Shown here: positions 7,605 through 16,758 of the stretch, in pieces
Numbering within the stretch: the stretch's first letter is position 1
Layout of the letters: every line of letters starts with the position of its first letter
Assembly: GCA_017617065.1 (NCBI GenBank)
Contig: JAFZWP010000002.1
Location: 1 to 59,626 of the forward strand
Source: Bacilli bacterium
GTDB taxonomy: Bacteria > Bacillota_I > Bacilli_A > ML615J-28 > CAG-698
Reading direction: 5' to 3'
Length of the DNA stretch: 59,626 nucleotides
The notes under the pieces: generated by a model
Database searches by the model: none
The model's input: only the letters and a program-made list of their open reading frames with translations
What the model was told of the DNA's origin: nothing
Position numbers and translations under genes: made by a program

Positions 7605-9317
7605 ATGAAATTTATAATTTATAAAGTAATTAAAATTGTTGGTACAGTATTAGCTTTCTTTAATTTATTAATGTTTTATGCGATGAGACCTTGTTGGAGC
7701 GGGATTAGCTCAACTATTGGTTATGGTCAAAATGGTAAAGCCATTTTGTTTAATGTTCCAATATTAATTTGTATTTTGTTTTTATTAATTGCTATTAGTG
7801 ATTTAATCATTAAAAAATTATTTAATAAAAACTGGATACATATTACTTACCTAGCTGTAAGCATTGTATTCTTTATAGTTTTAATGGTTATAATTAAACT
7901 TGGAGCAATTGATTATATGCGCTTTGTATGGCCTAAATTCTTTAGAGAATTAGGATTACTTGTGGTAATTCTTGCTTTGTATTGCTTATTGTTTATTTAT
8001 CCAAAGAGTAGTCTAAAAGATAATGCAATATTTAAATATGGATTAATTGGTGTAATGAGTTTCTTACTAGTGCTAATTGCTCTAAACTTTAGTATTAATA
8101 AGATTACATATAAGCCAGTTGTATATGCAGTTGAAGATAATTATCAAATCGTCTTTTCTACAAATTCAGAAGCTACTGCTTGGGTAGAAGTAGATGGAAC
8201 TTGTTATTATGACACATATAACGGATCTACTAAAACATTTAGTAAGATTCATAAAGTAGAGCTACCTATGGCAGCCCTAGATGCTGCTAAAGAATATACA
8301 GTCCACACACAGAGAACAATTTATGCGGGACCATTTGGTGGCTGGCTTGGTAAAGATATTTCACTAACTTGCAAATTTAAACCAGTTGATACAAGTGATG
8401 GAATTCAATATTTATCATTTAGTGATGTACATATGAATTATCGACAAGCAGCAAAGACGGCTAGTTTTATTGAAAACTATGATTTTTTAGTTTTAGCAGG
8501 TGACTTAATTTCTGATGTAGAGACATTTGATGATGCTAACTTTAATAATTTAGTAGCATATACTATTACAAAAGGTGAAGTACCAGTTGTATATGCTAGA
8601 GGTAATCACGACGTTAAAGGTAGATACGCAGAACAGTTACATAAATTTGTTGGGGCAAAAGATGATAAATTTTATTACAATTTCTATTTTGATAATGTAT
8701 ATGGCCTAGTTCTTGATATTGGTGAAGACCACGATGATGATTGGTGGGAATATTATGGAACTAGTCATTACGATGTCTACCGTGCTGATCAAGTTGCTTT
8801 TTTAGAAGAAGAAATTGCAAAACATGAATATGACCACTATTCATATCATCTAGCGATATGTCATATTCCACCTGTATTTGTTAATTATCGTCATAATCAC
8901 GAAGAAATTAAAGCCGAGTTTACTAATTTATTAAATCAAATGGATATTGATATGTTTTTATGTGGACATCAACACGAAATTATGATTTTTGAACCTTGTT
9001 TAATTACACCTAATACAAAATTAACATATAACCCTAGTTTCAAAAATGGAACATATAATGGTTATTTAACTGATTTTAACTTCCCATGCTTTATGATTAG
9101 TAAGCAAGGTTATACATTTAGTGATGATATGAAACTATCTAAAACTAAAAGTCATATTGGTTTATTTATTGATGTAGATTTAAATAATAAAAAAGAATCA
9201 TGTAAATACATTAATGGCAAAGGTGAAGCAGTAGATGTAATGAATATGTTCTTTGATAAACATTATGGAACTGAAATCATTATTGATTTAGATACTAAAG
9301 AGTTTAGTTCTAAATAA
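7605..9317 (+). CDS. Membrane-anchored calcineurin-like phosphoesterase
   Basis: The protein has 570 residues. The first ~165 contain five hydrophobic helices. Residues ~170-260 look like a beta-sandwich of the kind preceding purple-acid-phosphatase-like catalytic domains. The remainder is a metallophosphatase with all core motifs: SDVH, GDL, GNHD, CHIPP (the conserved HxxP) and GHQH. The catalytic domain follows the fifth helix and would face outside if an odd number of helices cross the membrane; orientation is inferred. Substrate unknown (phosphoester of a lipid, nucleotide or teichoic-acid precursor are possibilities). The RBS is AGAGGGG with a TATAAT upstream. Single-gene unit with its own terminator. 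Confidence 0.82.
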   Translation: MKFIIYKVIKIVGTVLAFFNLLMFYAMRPCWSGISSTIGYGQNGKAILFNVPILICILFLLIAISDLIIKKLFNKNWIHITYLAVSIVFFIVLMVIIKLGAIDYMRFVWPKFFRELGLLVVILALYCLLFIYPKSSLKDNAIFKYGLIGVMSFLLVLIALNFSINKITYKPVVYAVEDNYQIVFSTNSEATAWVEVDGTCYYDTYNGSTKTFSKIHKVELPMAALDAAKEYTVHTQRTIYAGPFGGWLGKDISLTCKFKPVDTSDGIQYLSFSDVHMNYRQAAKTASFIENYDFLVLAGDLISDVETFDDANFNNLVAYTITKGEVPVVYARGNHDVKGRYAEQLHKFVGAKDDKFYYNFYFDNVYGLVLDIGEDHDDDWWEYYGTSHYDVYRADQVAFLEEEIAKHEYDHYSYHLAICHIPPVFVNYRHNHEEIKAEFTNLLNQMDIDMFLCGHQHEIMIFEPCLITPNTKLTYNPSFKNGTYNGYLTDFNFPCFMISKQGYTFSDDMKLSKTKSHIGLFIDVDLNNKKESCKYINGKGEAVDVMNMFFDKHYGTEIIIDLDTKEFSSK

Positions 9318-9327
9318 ATCATTTAAA

Positions 9328-9364
9328 TAAACTAGATTGCATAAATTGTAATCTAGTTTATTTT
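9328..9364 (+). terminator. Intrinsic terminator
   Basis: TAAACTAGATT/AATCTAGTTTA stem followed by TTTT. Confidence 0.85.
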
Positions 9365-9440
9365 ATGAATATATTTAAGTTTTCTAATTTGCCTTTTTGC
9401 CTATATATGTGTTATAATTCTATAGATAAGGTGGGTAACT

Positions 9441-11897
9441 ATGAAGAAACAATCTAGATTACAACTTATATCTGAAATAATTCTACTTGCATATATGGTT
9501 ATGATGTTAGTAGTATTTTTGCTAATGGATAATGTTCCTAATCTTTTAGCATACGCAATGTATGCGGGATTTGGTGGAGCTTTATGCGTAGTAATCGTTT
9601 CTTTTATCTCGAAAAGAAGAGTAAAGAAGATGACATATCTTGAAAATAGATTAGGTCTTTGGAATTCTATTTCTTATCGTGTTAAAGGAGCGGGGGAAAC
9701 TGCCTTTAATAAAATGCCAGTTGGTATTTTAGTTTATAACAATTCGCTTGAAATTGAGTGGGCTAACGCATATGCAAAAGAAGCATTTAGAAGTCAACTA
9801 GTAGAAAGAAGTATTCATAATGTTGATCCTAAACTTGCGGGTTTCCTTCAATCAAATACTATTAATTTCAATATTAACTTATATGGTAAAACATATGAAT
9901 GTAGCGTTATTAAAGAGAATAATATTTTATATTTAAGAGATGTAACTGAAAGAATTGAATATTTAGCTAAATACCGTGATAGAACACTTGCTATTGGTAT
10001 CTTGCACTTAGATAACTTAAACAATGCATTAGGTGCACTTGACGCCAAAGAAAGATCAAGCCACATAACAAGCCTAATTGGTATTATCACTGAATGGTGC
10101 GAAAAATATAATATTTGTACACTAAGTTATTCTGATGAAAGATATTTATTAGTATTTGATTATGTAATTTTACAAGAAGTTATCAAAGAAAACTTTGATA
10201 TCCTTGATAAGATTAGAGAGTATTGTAGCGAACAATTCATTAGAATTACGGCTAGTATTGGTATTGCTTGTAGCGATGTAGATGCAGATAAATTGTTTGA
10301 ACAAGCATCAAGTCAGCTAAGACTTGCCCTAGATAGAGGTGGCGACCAAACAGCAGTATCAATTGATGGAGAAACATCATATTATGGTGCTAAATCAATT
10401 GTTCTTGAAGGAAGGACATCAATTCAAATTCGTGTTAAAGCCCAAGAACTTGGTGATTTAATTAAACGTAGCGAAAAAGTATTCATTATGGGTCATACAT
10501 CAATGGATGCAGATGCCTTCGGTGGAGCTTTAGCTTTATATAAAATGGTTAAAGCTTATAAGAAGGAAGTATATATCGCTATTGATGAAAAGAAGATTGA
10601 TAAGACAGTTGAGACAATTTATTCTTCAATTAAGAATGAACATACAAATGCTTTAGGTTACTTTATGAGTATCAAAGATGCTACTAAAGCTCTAACGCAA
10701 AACTCACTATTAATAATTGTAGACTGTCAATTCCAAAATATTTTAATTGATGACAAGATTTACAAGAAAGCTAAACATATAGCTGTTATTGATCATCATA
10801 GAAGTAATGCTAATACAATTCATAATTATGATTATCTATACATTCAATCTTCAGCTTCGTCATCTGTTGAATTAGTCGTAGAAATGTATGATTATTTAGA
10901 AGAAAAAGAAGCAGAAGAATTAGATGTATCAGATATTGAAGCAACATGGATGTTAATTGGTATTGCGGTAGATACTAATAATTTCGCATATCGTACTAGC
11001 AATAGAACATTTAACGTTTTAGCAAAACTACAAACATATGGGGCATCTACTGCAGCAGCTAATAGATATTTACGTGATGAATATAAAGAATTTGTTAAAC
11101 GTAATTTATTCTTAAGTAACATTGATTTAATCAATGAACATTATGCAATTGTTACTTGTGATGATGATATTTATACTAGAGCATTCATTGCCAAGATCGC
11201 GGATGATTTAATCTTAGTAGAAGGTGTAAAACTTGCCTTTTGCATTGGTAAAATAGCGGATGATTTAATTGCTATTAGTGCTAGAAGCTTAGATGAATCA
11301 AATGCCCAAGTAGCAATGGAAAGGCTTGGTGGTGGTGGTCACTTCAACAATGCCGCTACACAAATTCAAGGTGTCACAATTGAAGAAGCAAAGAGCAGAT
11401 TAATTCAAGTAATTGACAATTTATATCAAGGAGATAATGGAACTATGAAAGTAATCTTAATTAAAGATGTTAAAGGTAAAGGTAAAGTTCATGATGTAAT
11501 TGACGTAACTACAGGTTATGGTAATTACTTGTTAAGAAATGCTCAAGCAATTGAAGCAACTCCAGATAACTTAAAGAAACTAGAACAAGATTTAGCAGCT
11601 GAAAGAATAGCTAATGACAAAAAAATTGATGAAGCAAGAGAATTAAAAGAAAAGATTAATTCAATTACTGTATCAATTAAAGTTAAAGTTGGAACACAAG
11701 GAAAGTTATATGGAAGTGTTACTAGTAAACAAATTTGTGAAGAATTAAAAGCACAATATAATATTGAATTAGGTAAGCATCAAGTAATGTTAAATAAGAG
11801 TGATATGATTAATGCTTTAGGCACTTATAATATCCCTATTTACTTACACAAAGAAGTAATAGCTAGCCTTACAGTATACGTAGTAGAAAAGGAGTAA
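9441..11897 (+). CDS. gdpP-rplI: c-di-AMP phosphodiesterase GdpP fused to ribosomal protein L9
   Basis: A single 818-residue frame. Residues ~10-57 hold two membrane helices, ~85-150 a PAS-like domain, and ~170-310 a degenerate GGDEF domain ending in RGGDQ. Residues ~340-655 form the DHH/DHHA1 phosphodiesterase: GHTSMDADAFGG, VDCQ, IDHH, VDTNN and GGGGHFN are present, so all expected metal ligands are kept, although VDTH of typical GdpP is VDCQ here. Residue 669 onward is a complete 150-residue L9 beginning MKVILIKDVKGKGKVHDV, with no stop between the two. gdpP-rplI-dnaB is the usual Bacillota gene order, so this is loss of the boundary between neighbours. An internal Shine-Dalgarno (11428-11433) before the L9 methionine suggests that free L9 can also be made. 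GdpP hydrolyses c-di-AMP at the membrane; L9 binds the 50S L1 stalk base. Confidence 0.9.
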   Translation: MKKQSRLQLISEIILLAYMVMMLVVFLLMDNVPNLLAYAMYAGFGGALCVVIVSFISKRRVKKMTYLENRLGLWNSISYRVKGAGETAFNKMPVGILVYNNSLEIEWANAYAKEAFRSQLVERSIHNVDPKLAGFLQSNTINFNINLYGKTYECSVIKENNILYLRDVTERIEYLAKYRDRTLAIGILHLDNLNNALGALDAKERSSHITSLIGIITEWCEKYNICTLSYSDERYLLVFDYVILQEVIKENFDILDKIREYCSEQFIRITASIGIACSDVDADKLFEQASSQLRLALDRGGDQTAVSIDGETSYYGAKSIVLEGRTSIQIRVKAQELGDLIKRSEKVFIMGHTSMDADAFGGALALYKMVKAYKKEVYIAIDEKKIDKTVETIYSSIKNEHTNALGYFMSIKDATKALTQNSLLIIVDCQFQNILIDDKIYKKAKHIAVIDHHRSNANTIHNYDYLYIQSSASSSVELVVEMYDYLEEKEAEELDVSDIEATWMLIGIAVDTNNFAYRTSNRTFNVLAKLQTYGASTAAANRYLRDEYKEFVKRNLFLSNIDLINEHYAIVTCDDDIYTRAFIAKIADDLILVEGVKLAFCIGKIADDLIAISARSLDESNAQVAMERLGGGGHFNNAATQIQGVTIEEAKSRLIQVIDNLYQGDNGTMKVILIKDVKGKGKVHDVIDVTTGYGNYLLRNAQAIEATPDNLKKLEQDLAAERIANDKKIDEARELKEKINSITVSIKVKVGTQGKLYGSVTSKQICEELKAQYNIELGKHQVMLNKSDMINALGTYNIPIYLHKEVIASLTVYVVEKE
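11428..11447 (+). promoter_or_regulatory. rplI: Internal RBS and start for free L9
   Basis: AAGGAG (11428-11433) lies 11 bases before an in-frame ATG (11445-11447), which begins a canonical L9 N-terminus. It gives a 150-residue L9 (11445-11897) inside the fused frame. Spacing is slightly long but usable. Confidence 0.6.
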
Positions 11898-11900
11898 TTT

Positions 11901-13343
11901 ATGGAAGACAATTTTGATTATCCTGTAGCACCTGCACCAGCAGAAGCTGAAGAACAAATTGATGCACGTGGCCATAATTATTCACTTGAAGCTGAACGTT
12001 ATGTAATAGGCTGCGTATTACTTGATAGTGATGCGGTCGTAGAAGTAATGCATAGAATTGATCATGATGATTTTTATGACCCTCGTCATAAAGCCATCAT
12101 GCAAGCAATGGAACAAATCTATGAACGTGATGAAGTTGTAGAATACGCTAAAGTTTGGGAAGAATTAAAGAAACTTAAAAAAGATAACCAAGTTGGTGGA
12201 CCTGACTATATCGCTACAATTCTTGATAGCGTTCCAAGTGTTGCTAATATCACAAGTTACGTAGAGATTATTGAAGAAAAATCATTAGTTCGTAGACTAA
12301 TGAGTTTCTGCGAAAATACAAAACGTGAAATATTAGCTGGTAAAAAAGACTTTAAAGATTTAAGTTTAGACGCTGATGAGCAATTACAAAAGATTATCGA
12401 AAGAAGAAAGGTTGTAAATGTTCAGCGCATTAAGCACTTTACTGAAAAAGTTATTGAAATGGCTGAAGGTGCAAAACTTAATGATAGCCAACTACTTGGT
12501 CTAGATACTGGGTTTGTAGAATTAAATAGAGCTACATCTGGCTTTCAAAAGGGTGAATTAATAATTCTTGCTGCTCGTCCTGGTATTGGTAAGAGTGCTT
12601 TAGCTATGAATATTGCTACTTATGCTTGTAGAAACTCAAAAGCAAATGTTGCATACTTTTCACTAGAAATGTCTAACGAGCAACTAGCAGCCAGAATCTT
12701 AAGTAGTTTCTCTGGTATTGGATTTAAACGTATTAGAGATGGTAAGATTACTAACAAAGAAATGTTGCAACTTACTGGTGCCCAAGCTGAAGTTAACAAA
12801 CTTAACTTATATTTGGACGTAGAATGCAATACTAACTTAGATGATATTAGAGCTAAGTGTACAAAGTTAAAACGTGAAGATAAACTAGATTTAATCGTTG
12901 TTGACTACTTGCAACTTGTAACTGATACAAGAGGTGGCGGATCTCGTCAAGAAGAAGTAAGTAGAGTATCACGTGGCTTAAAGAAAATGGCTCGTGACTT
13001 TAACTGTCCAGTTCTAGCTTTATCACAACTTTCACGTGAAGTTGAAAGACGTAACTTAGCTTCTTCAAATGAAGATCATGAACCAGGTCTATCTGACCTT
13101 CGTGAATCAGGAAGTATCGAACAAGATGCCGATGTAGTATTATTCTTACATCGTCCAAATAGTAAGCAAAGTGATAGTGAAGTTCGTAAAGCAACTAACC
13201 ATCAAACAAAACTTATTATCGCTAAAAACCGTCAAGGTGAACAAACTAAGATTCCTCTAATCTTTAGAGGTCCACAGTTCACATTTAGCGAAGTAAACGA
13301 AAATGAAAAAGAAGAAGTAAAAGAACCAGAAACAAACGAATAG
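11901..13343 (+). CDS. dnaB: Replicative DNA helicase
   Basis: The length (480 residues) is normal for bacterial DnaB. The N-terminal primase-interacting domain occupies residues ~25-125 (LEAERYVIGCVLLD). The RecA-like motor domain carries Walker A ARPGIGKSALA near residue 225, Walker B LDLIVVDYLQL, and the ALSQLSREVE segment with the arginine-finger region after it. It unwinds DNA at the replication fork as a hexamer. It starts 3 bases after the GdpP-L9 stop behind AAGGAG, in the conserved rplI-dnaB order. No intein or insertion is present. Confidence 0.97.
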   Translation: MEDNFDYPVAPAPAEAEEQIDARGHNYSLEAERYVIGCVLLDSDAVVEVMHRIDHDDFYDPRHKAIMQAMEQIYERDEVVEYAKVWEELKKLKKDNQVGGPDYIATILDSVPSVANITSYVEIIEEKSLVRRLMSFCENTKREILAGKKDFKDLSLDADEQLQKIIERRKVVNVQRIKHFTEKVIEMAEGAKLNDSQLLGLDTGFVELNRATSGFQKGELIILAARPGIGKSALAMNIATYACRNSKANVAYFSLEMSNEQLAARILSSFSGIGFKRIRDGKITNKEMLQLTGAQAEVNKLNLYLDVECNTNLDDIRAKCTKLKREDKLDLIVVDYLQLVTDTRGGGSRQEEVSRVSRGLKKMARDFNCPVLALSQLSREVERRNLASSNEDHEPGLSDLRESGSIEQDADVVLFLHRPNSKQSDSEVRKATNHQTKLIIAKNRQGEQTKIPLIFRGPQFTFSEVNENEKEEVKEPETNE

Positions 13344-13353
13344 GAGAATAGCT

Positions 13354-14427
13354 ATGTTTGAAAGACTTGATATTACTGAAAAGAGATATCTTCAACTAGA
13401 AGAAGAATTACAAGATCCTGCATTAGCTAGTGATATCAAGAAATACACTGCTATAATGAAGGAACGTAAATCAATTGAAAAGATTGTAGAGAGATATAGA
13501 GAATATAAAAAATTACAATCATCAATTGAAGAATTAAAAGAATTATCTAAAGATTCTGATCCTGAAATTCGTGAAATGGCAGAATTAGAATTAGAAGAAA
13601 ATAAAAATAGAAGTGCAGAGATTATTGATGAATTAAAGATTTTATTAATTCCAAAGGATCCTAACGATGACAAAAACGTTATCGTAGAAATTAGAGGAGC
13701 AGCCGGAGGCGATGAAGCAAACATCTTTGCAGCTGATTTATTTAGAATGTATCAAAAATATGCAGAATCTAAAGGATGGAAAATTGAAATCACTAACTCA
13801 CAACCTACTGGTCTTGGGGGATTTTCTATCATTGAATTTATGGTTTCAGGAGAAGCTGCTTACTCATTCTTAAAATATGAATCAGGTGCACATCGTGTTC
13901 AAAGAGTTCCTGTAACTGAAGCTAATGGTAGAATTCAAACTTCTACTGCTACAGTATTAGTAATGCCTGAAGCTGATGAAATTGATGCACATCTTGATAT
14001 GAATGATGTTCGAATTGATATCTTTTGCGCATCTGGCCCTGGTGGACAATGCGTTAATACTACAAAATCAGCCATTCGTGTAACTCACATCCCAACAGGA
14101 ATTGTTGTTTCTTGTCAGGATGGAAAGAATCAACACGATAATAAAGCTAATGCCTTACGTGTTTTACAAGCAAGGCTTTATGATAAGATTTTACAAGATA
14201 AGTTAGATGCTGAAGGAAAAGAACGTCTAAGCAAAATTGGACGTGGCGATCGTAGTGAAAAGATTAGAACATATAATTATCCACAAAACCGTGTAACTGA
14301 TCATCGTATTGGTTTCACTCTTCAACAGTTAGATCGAATCATGGAAGGTAAACTTGATCCAATAATTGAAGCATTAATTCAGGAAGATCAAAAGCAAAAA
14401 CTTTCAGGAGAAGAATCTAAGTTTTAA
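13354..14427 (+). CDS. prfA: Peptide chain release factor 1
   Basis: Its 357 residues match RF1. The catalytic GGQ lies in SGPGGQCVNTT. The codon-recognition tripeptide position reads PVT (RVPVTEANGRIQT), consistent with the PxT class of RF1 that reads UAA and UAG, and the usual RF1/RF2 core around CQDGKNQHDNK follows. It releases finished proteins from the ribosome. The RBS is AGGAG. prmC, whose product methylates the GGQ glutamine, follows 50 bases downstream, separated by a hairpin with a short T-run. Confidence 0.97.
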   Translation: MFERLDITEKRYLQLEEELQDPALASDIKKYTAIMKERKSIEKIVERYREYKKLQSSIEELKELSKDSDPEIREMAELELEENKNRSAEIIDELKILLIPKDPNDDKNVIVEIRGAAGGDEANIFAADLFRMYQKYAESKGWKIEITNSQPTGLGGFSIIEFMVSGEAAYSFLKYESGAHRVQRVPVTEANGRIQTSTATVLVMPEADEIDAHLDMNDVRIDIFCASGPGGQCVNTTKSAIRVTHIPTGIVVSCQDGKNQHDNKANALRVLQARLYDKILQDKLDAEGKERLSKIGRGDRSEKIRTYNYPQNRVTDHRIGFTLQQLDRIMEGKLDPIIEALIQEDQKQKLSGEESKF

Positions 14428-14434
14428 ATGATAA

Positions 14435-14464
14435 AATATGCCTAATCTAATAGGCATATTTTTT
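14435..14464 (+). terminator. Hairpin with T-run between prfA and prmC
   Basis: AATATGCCTA/TAGGCATATT (10 bp) followed by TTTTTT counting the stem end. The prmC Shine-Dalgarno (AAAGGAG) begins immediately after it, and no obvious promoter fits in between. It probably acts as a partial terminator or an mRNA-stability element within the operon. Confidence 0.6.
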
Positions 14465-14477
14465 AAAGGAGATAGTT

Positions 14478-15293
14478 ATGCGCTATTGTGAATTACTAAA
14501 TAAATACTTACCATTAGCAAAAAATGCGAATCTTGAAGAAGAAGCAGTTAAGCTAATAGTAGCAGAGCTTTCTAATATGAATAATACAGAATTATATTTG
14601 CACTATAATGATATAATTCCTGCTCGTTTAGAAGAAAAGATTACTAGCAGTGTAGAAAAGTATTTAACAGGATATCCAGCACAATATATACTTGGCTATA
14701 CTTATTTTTATGGACTAAAATTAAAAGTTAATGAAGATGTATTAATTCCTAGATTTGATACCGAAGTTGTAGTAGAAGCTACAATTAATTTAGCTAAGAA
14801 TTACCATAACCCTAAGGTATTAGATATATGTACAGGAAGTGGAGCCATTGCTATCGCGCTTGCTAAAAATATTGTAGGGGACATAGAAGGCCTAGATATA
14901 TCAAATAAAGCTCTAAGTATTGCTAAAATAAATGCTAAAGATAATGATGTAAAAATAAGATTCTTTGAAAGCGATTTATTAAGGAATGTTAAAGAAAAGT
15001 ATGATATACTTGTATCGAATCCACCGTATATAGAAAATAATGCAAGAGGTGTAGATAAGATGGTTTTAGACCATGAACCCCATTTAGCATTATTTGGTGG
15101 GGATGATGGACTTGACTTTTACCGTGCAATTTTAAAAGATGCACAAAAGTTTTTAAAACCTGGTGGATCAATCGTATTTGAAATACCATATGATAAAGCA
15201 AATGATATTAAGTTTATTGCTCTAACATATTTTAAAAATGTCCAAGTTCAAAAAGATTTATCAGGTAATGATAGAGTGATGATTATTAGTTAA
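14478..15293 (+). CDS. prmC: Release factor glutamine methyltransferase
   Basis: The SAM-dependent methyltransferase of 271 residues has the glycine-rich motif I (LDICTGSGAIAIALA) and the NPPY tetrapeptide (LVSNPPYIEN, near residue 181) that binds the target glutamine amide. It methylates the GGQ glutamine of release factors 1 and 2, increasing their activity. Both length and position after prfA are as expected. The start follows AAAGGAG. Its stop overlaps an ATG, but the next gene more likely starts 12 bases further on. Confidence 0.95.
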   Translation: MRYCELLNKYLPLAKNANLEEEAVKLIVAELSNMNNTELYLHYNDIIPARLEEKITSSVEKYLTGYPAQYILGYTYFYGLKLKVNEDVLIPRFDTEVVVEATINLAKNYHNPKVLDICTGSGAIAIALAKNIVGDIEGLDISNKALSIAKINAKDNDVKIRFFESDLLRNVKEKYDILVSNPPYIENNARGVDKMVLDHEPHLALFGGDDGLDFYRAILKDAQKFLKPGGSIVFEIPYDKANDIKFIALTYFKNVQVQKDLSGNDRVMIIS

Positions 15294-15304
15294 TGGTGAT
15301 TATT

Positions 15305-16204
15305 ATGAGAAAAATATTAATGCTATTCTTAAGCTTCTTCATGTTAACTACTATCCAAACTACAACTAGGGATAGGTTTATAAATGAAGTTAAGAATGGA
15401 TATAAATCTTATCAAATATTAAATGACTATGATGGTGAAGACTATGTTTTATGCGTTGTTCGCGGTGTGAACAAAAGCAAAGCATCATTTGGTATTTATT
15501 TTTATAGCGTATGTGAAGGTGAATATTATTGTACGATTGATGATTCATCTACATCATTTACACTAAAGCCAGATAGTAATAAAGAAGTATATTATCCTGC
15601 TATGAGTTATAGTTCTGGATTAATTGTAAGAGTATATAATTGTGATAAAGAATTAATTCAAAATGTAATGATTGATAAAATATATGCTTCATCATTTGTT
15701 GGCACAGAAGGTGGCAATTTAGGTATAAACTTTAATAGCCCTAAAGAACAAATAAGTTATGGATTTATTTTAGTATATGTAATTGGTGCAGCAGTTATTG
15801 CATTATGCGCAATAATCATTATCATCTTTAAGATTAGTAAAAAAGGTATGTTTTCAGATGAAGCAAGACGTGCAGGTATTGAAGACTTACACGAATTAGA
15901 AGAAACATATGTAAATGAAGAATTAGATGAAGAAGATGATATATATGATGTTAAACTAGAAGATGCCGAAGACACATCACATAATCAAGTTTATGAAAGA
16001 ACTAGAGATTATGATGAGGAAATAGATGATAATCGTCCAAGTGTAAAATCTATATTATCATCTAGAGGCTTTAATACAAATTATCCGGATATGAGTGTAG
16101 AAGATAAAAATAAAGTAATGGTTGAACTTATGATGATGAGAGAACAAAAAGTTATCAATAATGATGAGTATCAACATGAAATCGTAGATTTATGGAAAAA
16201 GTAA
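15305..16204 (+). CDS. Membrane protein with SHOCT-like C-terminus, unknown
   Basis: The 299-residue protein starts with a signal-peptide-like segment (MRKILMLFLSFFMLTTIQ). A ~130-residue extracellular beta-rich region follows, then one strong transmembrane helix (residues ~155-176), a very acidic cytoplasmic linker, and a C-terminal ~35-residue helical segment (VELMMMREQKVINNDEYQHE) resembling the SHOCT oligomerisation domain. The SHOCT call is from pattern only. The ATG at 15305 has GGTGA upstream; an ATG at 15293 overlaps the prmC stop but lacks an RBS. The 3' end overlaps tsaC by 13 bases, implying translational coupling. Function unknown. Confidence 0.65.
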   Translation: MRKILMLFLSFFMLTTIQTTTRDRFINEVKNGYKSYQILNDYDGEDYVLCVVRGVNKSKASFGIYFYSVCEGEYYCTIDDSSTSFTLKPDSNKEVYYPAMSYSSGLIVRVYNCDKELIQNVMIDKIYASSFVGTEGGNLGINFNSPKEQISYGFILVYVIGAAVIALCAIIIIIFKISKKGMFSDEARRAGIEDLHELEETYVNEELDEEDDIYDVKLEDAEDTSHNQVYERTRDYDEEIDDNRPSVKSILSSRGFNTNYPDMSVEDKNKVMVELMMMREQKVINNDEYQHEIVDLWKK

Positions 16205-16743
16205 CAGTTAATGAATTATTAGCCCTTGACCTAAAAGGCAAGATTGTATGCTTCCCAACAGATACTGTATATGGCGTTGGGGCAATAGTTAATGATGAGG
16301 CTGCAATTGATAAGATCTACGAAATGAAAAAAAGAGATTATTCAAAACCTCTTGCAATTCTAACACCTAATAAAAACATTGATCGTTATGTAATATATAC
16401 CAATAAAGATGTATTTAAACTAATGGATGAAGGATGGCCTGGTGCACTTACATTAATCTTTCAAAAAAGTGGCATCGTAAGTTATAGCATTACAAATGGC
16501 TTAGATACGATTGCATTTAGAATGCCAAATAGTAAGATTGCATTACAAATTTTAAATCATTTTGGCCCCCTTGCTACTACTTCAGTAAACATTAGTGGTA
16601 TGCCACCACTTAATGATATAGAAGAAATTGAAAAGCAGTTTAGCGAATACATTGATTATTTAGTAATAGATAAAGAAAATATATCAGGTAGCCCATCAAG
16701 AATTATTGATGTAAGCAATGATACCATTAAAGTAATAAGATAA
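16192..16743 (+). CDS. tsaC: Threonylcarbamoyl-AMP synthase (TsaC/YwlC type)
   Basis: The 183 residues match the short TsaC/YrdC fold: PTDTVYGVGA near the start, then KKRDYSKPLAIL, and SVNISG with nearby substrate-pocket residues. It makes threonylcarbamoyl-AMP from threonine, bicarbonate and ATP for t6A37 in ANN-decoding tRNAs. It lacks the C-terminal Sua5 domain. There is no good Shine-Dalgarno; the 13-base overlap with the upstream gene suggests coupled translation. prmC and tsaC lie in the same neighbourhood in B. subtilis (ywkE and ywlC), supporting the call. Confidence 0.93.
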   Translation: MEKVTVNELLALDLKGKIVCFPTDTVYGVGAIVNDEAAIDKIYEMKKRDYSKPLAILTPNKNIDRYVIYTNKDVFKLMDEGWPGALTLIFQKSGIVSYSITNGLDTIAFRMPNSKIALQILNHFGPLATTSVNISGMPPLNDIEEIEKQFSEYIDYLVIDKENISGSPSRIIDVSNDTIKVIR

Positions 16744-16758
16744 TAGTTGAGGTGAAAG

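Noticed and set aside
9441..11897. Frameshift or assembly artefact creating the GdpP-L9 fusion
   Set aside because: Both parts are full-length and in the same frame with no disrupted motif, so only a lost stop is needed. An artefact of one base cannot be fully excluded from one sequence.
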